Source: Marthasterias glacialis
Taxonomy: Eukaryota > Echinodermata > Asteroidea > Forcipulatida > Asteriidae
Reading direction: 5' to 3'
DNA: 64,000 bases
Assembly: GCA_911728455.2 (NCBI GenBank)
Contig: OU452227.1
Coordinates: forward strand, 21,547,431-21,611,430
Both the position numbers and the translations under genes were made by a program. Positions 26,294 to 39,007 of this stretch are shown here, in pieces. Positions within the stretch are counted from its first letter, which is position 1; every line of letters starts with the position of its first letter. The notes under the pieces were generated by a model. The model was not told the DNA's origin, did no database searches, and saw only the letters and a program-made list of their open reading frames with translations.

Positions 26294-28642
26294 CTTGTGG
26301 AATATGTCCCCTTAGGACCCAGAGCACGGAGCATGCATTGCTTATTCATCAGTGTATAAGGAAACCTAATGAAACTGAACTGTGTTGTTAAGGGCATAAT
26401 TTCCTTCTCTGATTACATGTAAGCCAACTTCCTTCTTGCCCCCTAGTCGTCGTTTCCGTCTTCCGTACAGCGATATCAACTTGCACTTTTTTCCTCCCCG
26501 AAACATTCTCATCGATCTGAGTCTTACACTTGGGCGTCTAGCTCCCGACGCGTTCCATTTACTACTGCTACAGTGCAAGGGAAGCCCCGCGACTGAGAAC
26601 GTTTAATTTCCATTCTGGTGGTATCGCAGCATGATTTACAATAACGAGTCACGTCAGGCGTTTCCCGTTGCTAGGTCGTTTGCGCGCCGCTGTTTTCATA
26701 AGGCACGGACCCTCTCGTTTAATGTTTTCAGTCTTGATCACCGGTGGCACACCCTCTTGGAGTGACAGCGTAAGGATGAGGTTCTATGACTTGCTCTTCA
26801 GAGCAAGGCTAGGGAAGGCTAGGGCACCCCGGTTTTTATCCTCGATATCCCTAATGATAAATGATTTCACTCGGTGAGGCAGCTTTGATAATCGGCGGTG
26901 TACTTCTTCACCGTGCCGCTCTCTCCCTCCGTACCGGGAGAACATTTCCTATACACCCTTCATCACCGGAACGCTTTTTGTCGGTACCTTTAGACAAAAG
27001 ACACTGGCAACAAGTTTATATCTTATCTTAGAACTATGCAAAGACACTGTCCAAGAGAAGCACTTGTGTAAACGCCTGTATGCGGGGAAACGGCTTATAC
27101 GGTGTAGTCACACGGGTCCATAAACATATCTGTACAACTTCCAGGTGAAATGGAGCTTGCTTAAGTTTTGATGTAATAACAACAGTTGTTGATAAAAAAT
27201 TTCATATTGGTGCGCCGGTAGTTTGGATACGTGCAATTTTCCTTTGTACATTGACGGCATGTCATCTTTGAAGCCCGGGTTCATATTTATACGAATGCAA
27301 ATAGTAGTAATGGCAAGGACAGTAAATAGCAGCAGCCAAAGCCGGCACGATTTTTCTCAGCGAATTGTAGGGTAAACGTACTGTCCGACAGTGTTAAGTT
27401 TTTTTCTAAAGAATTTAACTTCCTTATAGTTTCCCTCAAACGATATCAGTTTGAAGGGCAGGCTCCCTCGCATATTGTACGTTTTCGGCACTTCATGGAA
27501 CTCACTTTCAAAACGGGAAATTTGAGCGTTGAAACCGTTCGACAAACGTTCACCGAGTCTTTCTATAGACATTAAATACAGAGAACCAATCGAGGTAAGA
27601 GCTTGCAGTCTTATTTGAAAGAGAGTCATCTCACGTCCGGTGGCAGGAATTCAAAATTTAATTTGTTTCCTAAATAATGATATCCAAAGTGACATGAGAT
27701 TTAAAGGGTAAATGTCAGCCGGAAGGGGGCAGGAAAAAGGTATATATGTTTTTTTTTAATCACCGACTTGTTGGACTAATGAAATCCCGTTCTTGATATT
27801 TTAAATCTACTGCTTGAGGGGACAAAAATAATGGGTATGACTCGGCGTTGATATCCATCTAAATCCTCGCTTAGAGGCGCAGTCCAAAAAAAGAATAATA
27901 ATAATAATACTATATAAAAATGCAATACTGTTTCATAGCTGTAGCGACATTCGCAAGCTATACCGCGCTATATTTTTTTAGTTTACTTTCTTATCCGCTC
28001 GATGCTGCTATTCTTATGTTGTTTTCTTTGGTGCACGGGCCGATGTAAGATTTGATTCCACCAGAGCAGGGTCAACTTTATGCATGGAATAATCAACATT
28101 TGACGAGTGTAAAAACATTAGCCAGTTGGGCGTGTTTAACAGATGCAGTCAGTCAAGATCGCTCGGTCCCACGCCTGAACCGAGGGGCTTGGATGACACC
28201 GATGGGCTCGAGCAAATCAGTCAAGTGATAGTGACATTTTCTTTTATAGGAAAAAAAAAAAGAAATTTACCGGTAGCAATGAAGGATCTGAAATTTAGAC
28301 CTATAAATAGAGCTCGTTTTGTTATGGCAGATATGCCGTTGTCATTGTTTGTTTGTGTTTGTATTAAGTCAATAATGCGTCATAAATACATACCAAAAAT
28401 CAACAGATTGGACAAAATAGTGTGTCGCTGGAAAGTAATTAAAAAACAACAACTGTCTGACATGGTAATAAGTTACGTTGTATGGTATTTGGGAGTTTGG
28501 TTGGTCACGCTATCATGTGTGTTTATTGTAAGTCATCTGTGTAACAAATGGTATAGTAAGCGATAATTTCACCTGTGATAACCAGTGATTAAACAGACCA
28601 ATGGTTGGGCAGATTAGGGCCGATATTCGTGGGTTTTGTGTA
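26294..28642. other. Intergenic DNA, no gene recognised
   Basis: Short ORFs on both strands, including a 90-codon minus ORF at 27357-27629 and a 146-codon plus ORF at 28126-28566. Neither has a recognisable family signature. The latter spans a hydrophobic stretch but also an A-rich run and has no clear splice context. Confidence 0.4.
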
Positions 28643-28927
28643 TTTGATGATACAAGCATGGAATTCGGCACAAAGTCAGAGTGTGTCACGAGAAAGATAA
28701 TTGGCGATGAGGCCATAACATTGCAGATATTTGAACAAAATATAAATTGAACAACAAGCAATGGCAGCCATTTTGAAAAATTTGAAAAATCATTATTTTT
28801 CTACCTACTTGTTTTTGTTTTGTTTTTTCTCAAAGGAAAAAAAATCTTCAATGGCCCTGAGGCCAAATATCTTTCTCATGACATACTATGTGTGCCAAGT
28901 TACATGTCTGTATCATCAAAGGTACAA
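28643..28927. mobile_element. Imperfect inverted-repeat (foldback) element
   Basis: The left arm, about 28643-28715, starts tttgatgatacaagcatg. The right arm, about 28858-28927, reverse-complements to a similar sequence beginning tttgatgatacagacatg. Both arms contain a variant of gtgtcacgagaaagat followed by aattggc and gaggcc. I estimate 70% identity by eye. A third relative lies alone at 21103-21152. The interior is AT-rich with no long ORF. This is probably an old foldback or MITE-type element; the superfamily is unknown. Confidence 0.5.
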
Positions 28928-29450
28928 TCCCATCACCTGCCTGTCTTACGACGAATTAATTGTCAATATAAAAACAATCAAGATTTCGTTGATAATGAGA
29001 TAAGACTGAATTTACAGGATATTTGATTTCCCATATTTGCATGTACGCGTGAGTTTATAAGAGTCTCGTCTTATTCAAACCATAGTTACCAGGTGGCTTC
29101 TTTTCTGTTCCGTAATATTGAACAAAGTGCCACTCGGTGTGCGTTCTCAAACCACTCGGACGACCGAAGTCAAATTGCAAATGAGCAGCACTTACAGTCC
29201 AGCCAGCCTCTTCGTGATGCGGTGTTGATACAGCCACGGTTGGCTTGGTTCCGCGGAAATCAGCAACAACGGAAAGACGGAGAAACCCGCTTGACGGGTT
29301 GTGTTTACCTCGCCAGTTTTTGGTCAAGCGTGCGTCGAACTCATCCGTTGCACTCCAGTGGAAAATTGTGGAATTGGACTTTTTTTCTTCTCCTCTTGGC
29401 TCTCTCATCTGCACATGTATCACTCCCCCTCTAAAACAAAAATGTCCACA
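28928..29450. other. Unassigned stretch with overlapping open frames
   Basis: From about 29093 to 29440 three frames are open at once, with a minus frame from 29055 to 29513 (152 codons). The minus peptide contains no family motif that I recognise. Base composition is more balanced than in the flanks, which lowers stop density. This could be a coding exon on either strand, but nothing decides between that and chance. Confidence 0.3.
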
Positions 29451-29504
29451 AAACAACAACAACAACCACAACAACAACAACAACAACAACAATAATAATA
29501 ATAA
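29451..29504. repeat. (CAA)n(TAA)n microsatellite
   Basis: CAA trinucleotides with one interruption, passing into AATAATAAT. It accounts for the poly-Gln, poly-Asn and poly-Leu runs in the overlapping ORFs. Confidence 0.9.
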
Positions 29505-29619
29505 ATACAACACCCAGGAATCCCACTAACTGTTCTCCTAAAGGTACTAACGTTTTAAACTACAGTTTCCACCCTTCAAATCTGTTAATAAACTGAAGTA
29601 TAGATATACGTTTACAGCA

Positions 29620-29853
29620 TATGATAATTTATATATTTATTATATTATATTACAATTTATATATTTAAATATATTTATTATTTCAGAACCCCCTGTGCAA
29701 GCAGTAATAGAGAACATTGCTAGTGACTGTTAAATAATGGTTATTTATCAACAACGTCTATTTATAAATAATGGTTGTATATAAATAATGGTTATTTATA
29801 AATAATGGTTATAGGCCTATATAAATAATGAATATTTATGAATAATGGTTATT
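29620..29853. repeat. AT-rich minisatellite with an AATAATGGTTATTTAT unit
   Basis: From 29730 the phrase aataatggtt recurs about five times (29733, 29768, 29786, 29801, 29841), usually followed by atttat. It is preceded by a palindromic tatatttaaatata stretch at 29620-29680. Simple-sequence origin. Confidence 0.75.
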
Positions 29854-29859
29854 TGTTTA

Positions 29860-30200
29860 CACTACGCGCGTGCGGTAATTTTAGAATGGGTGGTTATGCA
29901 CACTGCAGGCAGCTAGCAACGCGCAGCCTACAGACTAATCCGAGCAACTCGTTTATGGGAATTTACACCACCGCAGCTATGGTCGCCACATAAGCGCGTT
30001 GAAGCATACGCACTGTTAATCCTCATTGCTGATTGGTACGTATGCGCACTGACGCGGTATTTTCGCATCGTGCGCGCGTGCGGCGGCCATAGCTGGGGCA
30101 GTGTAAAACACAATGAACGAGCGCTGTGAAAAAGGTATGTACCACGCGTTGTGTCCCCCGGAAACCGACTCGCGGACGGTAACAAAAATTGATTTTCCCT
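29860..30200 (+). promoter_or_regulatory. CpG-containing block, possible promoter/first exon
   Basis: Unlike its AT-rich surroundings this block has many CG dinucleotides (ctacgcgcgtgcgg at 29871, gcgcgcgtgcggcggcc at 30072). It contains a short open start, ATGAACGAGCGC (30113), running in frame to a good splice donor AAAAG|GTATGT (junction after 30134). No TATA box, downstream exon or protein motif could be tied to it. A candidate transcription start region, weakly supported. Confidence 0.2.
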
Positions 30201-30479
30201 CAAAATCATCAGAGTTTGTCTCTCGTATCTCGATCATTTCTAAACGGATTTTTGTCATTGTTCGTCGAGGTTGGGGATGAAATTGATACCCTTTTCCCGT
30301 GAAAATGTCGCGAGGTTCGATTCAGAAATCTAGAGAGGAGTTCCATTAACATACAAATACACACACACACACCGAGTTCGGCAAATTATGTAGAGTTGGC
30401 AGTGCATCCCTCGATACGTGTTGTACACCGGTAGTTTCTGTTTTGTTTTGGCATCTCGAAGGTCACATTTCCCTCGATG

Positions 30480-31660
30480 AACTAATCCGTCAATTAAAAT
30501 TCATTTAATTTACAGTGTATCGCATTTCGTGTTAAATCCCCGGCAAATAATGTTTGCATGACCCAAGGGGGGAATGTGCGAGAATGCCACGGAACGAACG
30601 ACCCATTCAAATGAAGCGATACCAAATTACACACTTTAGGGCACTAACATGACCGCTCAAATTACTCCTAGCAGACTTCATTTTTTTTTTCTCTCTCGCT
30701 CTCTCCCTATCCTCATCCATAATGAATATGCCGACGGGGACGTTCCATAATGCTATGTGCGAGGGAGGTTAATATAAAGGGGACCTTTTTTGTTGTTAAT
30801 TAAAGCACCTAAAACGAGGCCATCAATTACCATGGGCTCTTCGCCTCTGATCCATCACATACAAAATTACAAAATGGTTTGTTTTGTCTGAGGGGCACAC
30901 CATACTTCATGTCTGTTTAATACAGCTATCACCAACATGTCAAAAATTCATTAATGTGTGCTAATTAAAGCCCAACTGATATATTCCCCAGACAGATAGT
31001 AAGGGTTTGTGCGCTGCCGTGGCACCATTGAGCAAGATGAAGGGACTTTATTTAAGGGGTAAATATTGCCAATTAAGGTGATGGTAGTTCAACTATGATA
31101 TAAATAGTGCTCCCATAATGGACGCCATTAATTAGAAAGCATCTTTCAAAACAGCTCTTCTGACGATGAGTTGTGTTCGTGTACTGGACTGATATCAATT
31201 CCTGTTTACCCCCATATGGAATTGTAATGAAACGGCGTTGCACACTGGGGGACGGGTTCGAAAACTTGATAATGTATGATAGTGGCTGATGATTGAATGA
31301 AGTGAAAGGTGCTGTTTTTCGTGAATAAAAGAGCAGCACAAATTCAATAGCTTATACGTCTTCTGTTAGATTGTCAATGAGACTGGTAATTTTCACGTTT
31401 AATTACGTTAAGCGTTTGAAGTCACATGCGTGACAGTAGTGTGACCCTTAGTGTAACCTTTAACTACACTGCTAATGGTCATTAATTTGAGTATCATTAA
31501 CAGATTACGAAAAACGAGGCAGCGGATAGTGTTATGGAAAACCTAAGTATTTAAGGCCGAGTGAACAGCACAGGGAACCTAATTTAATGTGCATTCTTAC
31601 TGTGTAATGAATGCCACCGGCTGCACGATAACAGCCCCATTAATAACAGCAACAGAAGCA
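30480..31660. promoter_or_regulatory. Candidate conserved non-coding block rich in ATTA cores
   Basis: Over 1 kb with no ORF of note, no recognised repeat, and many homeodomain-like sites: aattcatttaattt (30499), gttaattaaagc (30796), gctaattaaagc (30960), ccattaattag (31125), tttaattacg (31399), ggtcattaatttg (31477). It shares the exact words aaatattgccaattaa (31061-31076) and acagccccattaata (31631-31645) with the block at 38.6-38.9 kb. Interpretation as an enhancer cluster is inference. Confidence 0.3.
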
Positions 31661-32175
31661 CTGACAGCATTTACAATAACACTAATTACAGCAAGAACAA
31701 TAGTTACATCTTTACTACAACAGTAACAACTACAACAACAACTACGTGGACAAAACAGACAACGACGATAATGATGACGGCAGCGATAACCACGACAACG
31801 ACAGCAGCAACAAAAGTGACGACAATGGCAAAAAACACGGCATTGATGGCAGTGACGACAGTCACGACAGTCACGACAGCAGTAACAATGACGACAAAAA
31901 AACGATAACGGTAACAGCAACAACACTGACAGCGATGACGGCAACAACAGCGATGACAAAAATGTCAACTATGACAATAGCGATCACAGTGACAACAATT
32001 ATGACACAAAAGGCAGTGGCGACAGTCTCGACAATGACACCAGCAATGACAATGATGACCACAATGACAGCGACGACACTGACAACTGAATCGACAGCAA
32101 CAACAAAAACAACTTCAACAACAACTGAAGCAACCGTGACAACAATAACAACCACAACAACAAACACAACATTAT
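31661..32175. repeat. Decayed ACA/GACA trinucleotide satellite
   Basis: About 500 bp on the plus strand composed almost wholly of ACA, GAC, CAA and ATG triplets with a strong three-base rhythm and few T. All frames are therefore open for long stretches: one plus frame switches from Asp/Asn/Ser-rich to Thr/Met-rich, and minus frames are Val/Ile-rich or Cys/Arg-rich. It is not a gene. It looks like an old expanded triplet repeat degraded by point mutation and small indels. Confidence 0.8.
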
Positions 32176-32839
32176 ATTCCAAGTGCCATTCTGCTAAATG
32201 TAGACCTTTCTGAGTTCCATTGAAGTCATATAATTTTTACCGTGCCTCGAAAACATTCCATTTTATGCAAACAGACTTTTGAGAAGTGCTTAAGGTCATA
32301 TCGCTGACAGGTAAAAATCGCACAAGCTTTCTTACCTGTGAAAATACGTTATTGCATTCCAACATTCACAGGTGCGTTTTTACACATATTTTCCCCCTTT
32401 TTGTGAGTATTGTTTTTATATACCCTTTCTTGGGGGAGGCAAAGTGTAAACTACTTTAAGGTTGGATACACAAGGGGTGTCATATAGCCATGAACTGTCC
32501 GGCTCTATAAAATGAAATCACACGTTCCAAATATCAGTATCGCACCATGTACACGAAGTAAAGCAACCTTATATATATATATTTAATATTTTATGTATTT
32601 GTTAATTTATTTATTTTTCTATTATTATTATTTTAGATTGTTGTTGTTGGTTTTTTTTTTTTTTTGGTTTAGGGTTTTTTTTTGGTATTCAATTATTTTG
32701 CTAGTTTATTATTTTTGAACAACACCTTAAGTAGCTTTGTTATTCAGCTGTACGCATTTACGCAGCTGCATCAAGACTCGCCATCTATGACAGTGCACAC
32801 GTCAATCAAAATATGCAATGAAGTCTTCTCAGGCTTCTG
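32176..32839. other. AT-rich intergenic DNA
   Basis: Contains a TATATATA run near 32571 and T-rich runs at 32640-32690. No gene or repeat family recognised. Confidence 0.5.
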
Positions 32840-33120
32840 ACGAGCAAAACAACTAGCTGGATATCACTTAGCTTTCTTTAAATCACGTTGAGATCCTCCC
32901 CGAGTACACATTCAATTACTGGAAAGGGAACAGGCTGATGACTTTGAATAATTATTGTAAAGACTAACTGTGCGCTTTGGGTTTCAGAATGAATATTCAT
33001 TGGGGAAACTGGGTCATGCCGGGAATATAAATCGGCTAATGCACACACGGGTTTACCCCCCTTTATTAACAAACGGGAACATATCGGGATAAAACTGTGC
33101 AAGCATTATTAAGGATGATG
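32840..33120. promoter_or_regulatory. Candidate conserved non-coding block
   Basis: Repeat-free piece with closely spaced motif-like words (attcaattactgg, gaataattattg, gaatgaatattcattgg) and no supported ORF. Listed because its texture matches the other candidate blocks. No direct proof. Confidence 0.2.
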
Positions 33121-35392
33121 CATGCAAGTAAGTCGTTGTAGAAACCACAATCCCGCTGCTAACGCCATTGCTAACAGTGCATCTCCCCCACACGGGGTGT
33201 TTTCATGACGTCGAACTGAAAAACTGACGAAACCTGTAAAAATTTAATGCGGGAAAAAACAGTGAACTATTGAATGAGTTGGTTGTGCAACCCAATAAGT
33301 GTATGCCTAGGTCTGGCCTAGACCGAGGCTTCAATGCAACGCCACTCGAAACATTTCAACCTGTAAACAATGTCGACGATGTTCAATGACGAATATCCAA
33401 ATTAGATATGTGCAATCCTCTTTTCATGATATTATATATCTTTAGTAAGTTTCTTTTGCGGCTTCAAAATTGAACCGAACCAAAGTGGGACCGAAATCAG
33501 AGCCTGAGTTTAGTCATTGCCCTGCCCACCCCCACTAGCCAGTTTGCGTGTTCACGGTTTTAATTGACGCAGTCAACGACTTAGGTAAGAGCCAGTATTA
33601 ATGGGTTTGGACACAGTCTTAATTTTCCAACTAACTACTCTTTCTGCTGCTACACATGTCACATTTCGTACGAAAGAACTTCTAGATGATGCAGTTACAT
33701 GTTAATATGATTAGGGTATATAATGCAATATCGTTAAGATGTGCGCTACGTCATGTCGCAACATGAGCATGAAACATAAGTACCTATTGTCAACACGAAT
33801 ATTTCAGTAGAGAAATATTTCCCCTTTTTAAATATAAAACATAGGATTGGTGATCACATACCTGCCTCGGTAATAAACCTCAAATGATAACATCACGGTA
33901 TCACGAAAGAGCATCCACTCTAATAAGCGAGGAGGAGGTTTCTTTAGAAGAGATGATGGCTAGCCTTATCATGATACGTGACCTCCTCGCTTATACGTTA
34001 CGGTGGTTAGTCGGATCTGGTAAGTTTTCACTGGTTGGTAATGGGCAGAGGATGAAAACTATTTTTGCTTTGAGGCCAGTGTGCATCATCCATGTGTAAC
34101 TGCACGAAATATAACTTGCGTGTTGACGTTAAATTTTATAACGAGGGAGACGCCGTTGTGTTGAATATAATTCGGGAAAACCTACCCAAACGGCATGGTT
34201 TGATTGTAATGTGTGCCTGGTGAAAAATATTGCAATCAAACCTTTCAGACCACAGGCTTCTTGTGCATAATTAATGAGATAATTTGAATATCTGTATTTT
34301 TCCGTTATCATATTTTACACCTGCCAACTCTTTATTATAGGGGGAAAAAGAAGTTAAAAAACCATGTCGTTCGTGCTTTCATTCGATACTACAGTTGTCA
34401 AGTTAGGTTTAATGTGTAACATTATTCCCTTTAGTAAAATTCATTTTGAATGTGACGAGTGTCCAGTTCAGAGAAGATAAAGTGGCACTGAGCAATACGT
34501 CAAGACTTCATTCAGGCTCGGTGATTTATAGGTCCTTTGGAGACCTGTAATTTGATAAATTGGTAACGATAACAGTTCAGTTGTTTTGTCTGCCCATCGT
34601 GTTCAATCGAGACATCAGGATAATAGAACATTAGGCTATAATGGGGCAAGTTGTACATAACGTAATTGTGAATTGTATGAAATGGGTTTGGGGTTGAGGT
34701 TGTAGCAATCTGCATTGTTCTGTCGATGGAGTTGATAGAATGGGGCACATTTTGCAGGTGCGTTTTTGGACGTTTTACAACAGAGTTCAATTTTAAAACT
34801 AATTATTAAAGATAACAGCAACCCGTGGAGTATGTTTTATGAAAAAAAAAAAAAAAACAGGAAAAGACATCAGCATACTATAACAGTATGGTGTTGATTG
34901 TTTGTAAAAATATGTTTTTTCACTTGTTTTGTTTTGGCCAGACGGTATTCCTTTTTGATGTGTTAATTGATGTTTTCGTGTATGTAATACTTCGAAATCG
35001 ACGGCAGCACTCTCGGGCGTATATATAATATTTTTTATTATTTAGACTTGGATATTATAAATCAATGCCGAGCGTTGGGATGATGTTACAACATGTTTTG
35101 AAAGTGCCTACGATGTATGCCGACACCTTCAATTTGTTTTTCGTAACTGAATATCCTGCACATATTTACCATGACACCCATAAGTTGATTTAGTATGTAT
35201 ATAGATCAGTCAGGGATTGTACATCACTCAGTTCTTAAAATTCAAAGGAACTCTTTCCACAAACTGCTCAAAAATATGTTGAAGGAAGAACTCGTCCCGG
35301 CGGACAGTTTTTCGAAGTGCCTTTTGACACATGTCCGACATTACCGGTATTACACCGCCGCGTGGTTGTCGGGATCGCCCGCGGGGGAAATC
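33121..35392. other. Intergenic DNA with one hairpin
   Basis: No gene recognised. A 13-bp perfect inverted repeat (ataagcgaggagg, 33925-33937; cctcctcgcttat, 33983-33995) encloses a smaller atgat/atcat stem. A poly-A run lies at 34842-34857. Small ORFs at 33884-34099 and 34512-34821 show no domain. Confidence 0.45.
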
Positions 35393-35393
35393 T

Positions 35394-35400
<7 letters not shown>

Positions 35401-35465
<65 letters not shown>
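35401..35465. repeat. (CT)n microsatellite
   Basis: About 65 bp of pure CT dinucleotide repeat followed by a short CCCCCT stretch. It makes all overlapping frames open and yields Leu-Ser or Arg-Glu alternating peptides, which are not coding evidence. Confidence 0.95.
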
Positions 35466-35467
<2 letters not shown>

Positions 35468-37824
35468 CCTCTCTCCCCCAAACCGGGGGCCTTGCTCAAG
35501 TCTGGCCATCGCCTTCTTTTCTTGTTTTCAATTACTGCAAAGTGACAAGCACTGCACTTCATTTGCAATCAGCGTGCACATGCAGGGAAATTTAGCGCAT
35601 CAACATACCGAAGAATTGAAGTACTCCGTTGGCCTCGTGTACTACGGAGGGGTACCGTACCGTATTAGACGCGGTTTACGGTGTTGTGCAAGTTGTCCGT
35701 GTAATTATTCGCAGGTCTTGTGTTTCCTTCCGTCCCGTGGTTTGATTTGCTTCACGGCAACCGCCAGCGTCATCTTCGCTTTAAATAGTTGGATTCGGTT
35801 TCATGTATTTAGGTTGAACTCTTCAGTCCTGTAGCCGGCTCATCAGAACTAATGGACAGCCACCGCATCTTCCGGTGATCGTACAGAAAGGGAAACGGCG
35901 AACACGTAGCTGTTTGTATTACACCCCGTCTTGTACCCGATGGGACTCATGCTGTACATATAGACTCTAAAATATTATTCCCGTGAAAGCTCTATCCAAC
36001 AAATGAGAGTCCAAAATATAATCAAATAAATTCAGCTTGCAATCCTTTTAGCAAATACCTCTTTACATCAAAGCGCGTACATATATCAGCGGCGGTGAAA
36101 TTTTGCTTGAATCACCCACATCACGAGCAAGTTAGTTTCTAGTTTACACTCGCCAAACCACACGGGATTTGTCACTTTTCTCGCGGACTACAAACAAGTC
36201 AGTCTTTTGCTCCATTTATTGATGAGAATGTAGAGCAAACCTCTGCCCTTAATATTCAAGAAAATATTTTTTTCTTTCTCTTTGCCTTGAGTATTGGTTC
36301 CCAGAGGAGACATGCGTAGCCTAAAGGGTCAGGAACGCTCAGGTTTCGTTCCGACACTCGAGGAACGTTGTCTTTGGGTATCCCAGTGTTCTTAGCTCGC
36401 GTTGAGTCTAAGAATTCCGTTGCCATGGTTACCTTCTCCCCAAATCGCGCACACCTGTCTCGGAAGACCAAGGAGAGTATTTAACCTGCCCCCAAGACTG
36501 AAATAAGGCCGGGGTGCTTAGCAAGCGTGTGTGGAGGAAAAGAAGATTGATGATGACCAATATTTGATTCCTTCGCACTTAAGATCGACGATGAGTCTTG
36601 AGAGATTGTACACACACGGGGCATGGAAATGAATGAATAGCTAGCTGCAAATAGGCGGGGATTGATATGATGGATATGTCTCTAGTAGTAAGTGGGGATA
36701 ATTATATTGAGACAACACAGGGGTTCTACAACTTGCGTGTCATTAATTTCTGATAATGGTTACCGGGTGCAATAATCAAAACCATCGACAAACGCGCAAC
36801 CTTCAAAGCATCTGTTGACAACAAGAAAAACACATGTTGACGCTAATGGACGACATAGTATTCCAATTCCTTCGAAAAGGGGGGTCGTTTCGTTTCCTTG
36901 CGTCTTTGGAATGAGAGCCACACGCCTGAACTAACAAAAAAAGAAAATGAGAAACAAAAGTTCCTTAAACTGTAATGAAGGGAGGAAACGTTTTAACTGA
37001 TGTTACTGCACTTCTGTTTCCGATAATTTGAGCATTTTTTCCGGTCGACTGACACACCGCAGTGCAGTGTTATTAAGTGTGCATGATGCTTTGTGTTTGA
37101 TCACGTCTTACCCGGTGAATTAATAATGACCCACAGCTCACACCAACTAGATATGTTTTCCCTCCATACAAATAATTTTGACATCTCGTTTTTTTTTTTT
37201 TTTTTTTTTTTTTTACATCAAGAAGTCAGTTGAATAATAGATGGGCTTCAAATCAACTCATGCATGTGGATTCTGAAACTAAAATTGCATCATGAAGATA
37301 GATAGGAAATGCGAATAATTAATCACCATTGGCTTTCTATCAACTTGATTCCATATTAGATGTTATGTAAGCCTTAAGCTGATTTTTCATTGTCGCGTTT
37401 CCTTCAGAACGAAACAACAATTATTACACCTCCGCATTACGTAAACAAGGAACCAGGCTGTTTTTTTTTTCTTCAAGCCTCGCTTTGATCACATCTAATT
37501 AAAAACAAAGCTATTGATAGGCAAGAGGGACATTTGCTCATTGTGGGCTATCTGTACAAGAGCAAAAATAAAACAAAACATGATTTGATTGGCGAAGTCA
37601 GTTACTTTTATTAACTACTGCTGGCCAGTGGCCTACATAGTGTCTTACCACCAACATTCAGAAGATGTACACGCATTCTCTTTTATGGTTCGTATGGTAA
37701 AATTGATGCATATTACAAGTAACAATACCTTGGAAGACATCTGCCAAAAGTTATTGGGCACCTGAACGAGGATTCTTGTTAGAATAGGTAGTGAACACAC
37801 CGTTTTGTTGTAATTGCCTTTGTT
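35466..37824. other. Intergenic DNA with possible regulatory content
   Basis: No gene recognised. A run of about 26 T lies at 37189-37214. The stretch 37250-37620 is repeat-free and has several TAATTA-type cores (gaataattaatcacc near 37312, catctaattaaaa near 37492), so it may be regulatory. Short ORFs at 36256-36471 and nearby have no recognisable motif. Confidence 0.35.
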
Positions 37825-38049
<225 letters not shown>

Positions 38050-38610
38050 CGATTTTGTTTTTTGCGAGTCACAAGGCAAGTATGTTTGGTTAAAGAAAGG
38101 AGAAGGGATAGCCAACCCATGAATGAACTAGCCCGATCGTGACTTTTGCAACAAGAAACGAATCTCCTCTCAAATTCCCCTCAATTTGAACAAACGGAGT
38201 TTTTTTTTTTTTTACTCCTGAGCACTACTGCACTCTTAAGACGTACATACCTGCCTCGATTGCCTCAAAAGGTGTCAAGCAGTTCACGAGTCGTGACGAG
38301 CTAATTACAAGCAAAACCACCAGCCACATAAGTTCTGTGTCACTGACTCTATTTAATGAGCTACCCGTCCAGTCGTGAAACAAGGCTTTGGAGGCAGAGT
38401 GATAATCGTTACGAGTGAATGTCAGATACCGCCCCAGTGTGTTGTTGACCGTGAATTCGAGTGAAACACTTGCCCCCCGCTAGAGAGGCCACTATATAGG
38501 AAGTGCCGCTTTTTTATTTAGTACTTAAAAGCAAAAGTTATAATAAGAAAGTAAAGTTGTTTGTATTCATTTATTTATTTATTTAATTCGTCTTGGGGTT
38601 TTTTAGGGCG
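38050..38610. other. Intergenic DNA
   Basis: No gene or repeat family seen, apart from a run of T near 38201-38212 and TTTA repeats at 38566-38584. Confidence 0.5.
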
Positions 38611-38900
38611 AAAAATGCACAGTGAATGTAGTTATTTTTACCACAAGGTTTATTTAATGCATCAGAAGGGAGGATGTTATGTAGTTGACTTGAGCACCCC
38701 ACCCCGAGGCATCGCCCCCTATTTAAAGACAATGTGTGTCCACAGCCCCATTAATAGATATTGCTTTCGTGTGCCGCTGCCACGAACGATTGGTCGTAAA
38801 TCGTCTCCACTCTACCTGTCACCATTAATTAAAAACCCTCGCAAATATTGCCAATTAACACATTATGTTTATAGTTTTTAGTTTGTGTTTATTTATCCCC
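38611..38900. promoter_or_regulatory. Candidate conserved non-coding block sharing motifs with 31 kb
   Basis: Contains acagccccattaata (38742-38756) and aaatattgccaattaa (38843-38858). Both are exact matches to words in the 30.5-31.65 kb block, in the reverse order and with different spacing. ccattaattaaaaa also occurs here (38822). A 106-codon ORF spans it (38561-38881), but the peptide has no recognisable motif and starts in simple repeat. The regulatory role is inference. Confidence 0.3.
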
Positions 38901-39007
38901 AGCTCGAGATGGACGAAGGCTTTTCCGGTTATTTCGCATTGCAAGTCGTTTGGTAATTAATTGAGTTTCGTGTGATTTAATGCGTCTTTAATGGAACGGA
39001 CAGTTCC

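Noticed and set aside
31597-32213. 155-codon Asp/Thr-rich ORF and Cys- or Val-rich minus ORFs
   Set aside because: Low-complexity triplet satellite; composition changes abruptly where the repeat phase shifts, which a protein would not show.
35195-35834. ORFs up to 167 codons over the CT tract
   Set aside because: A pure dinucleotide repeat has no stops in any frame; the flanking parts show no domain and overlap on both strands.
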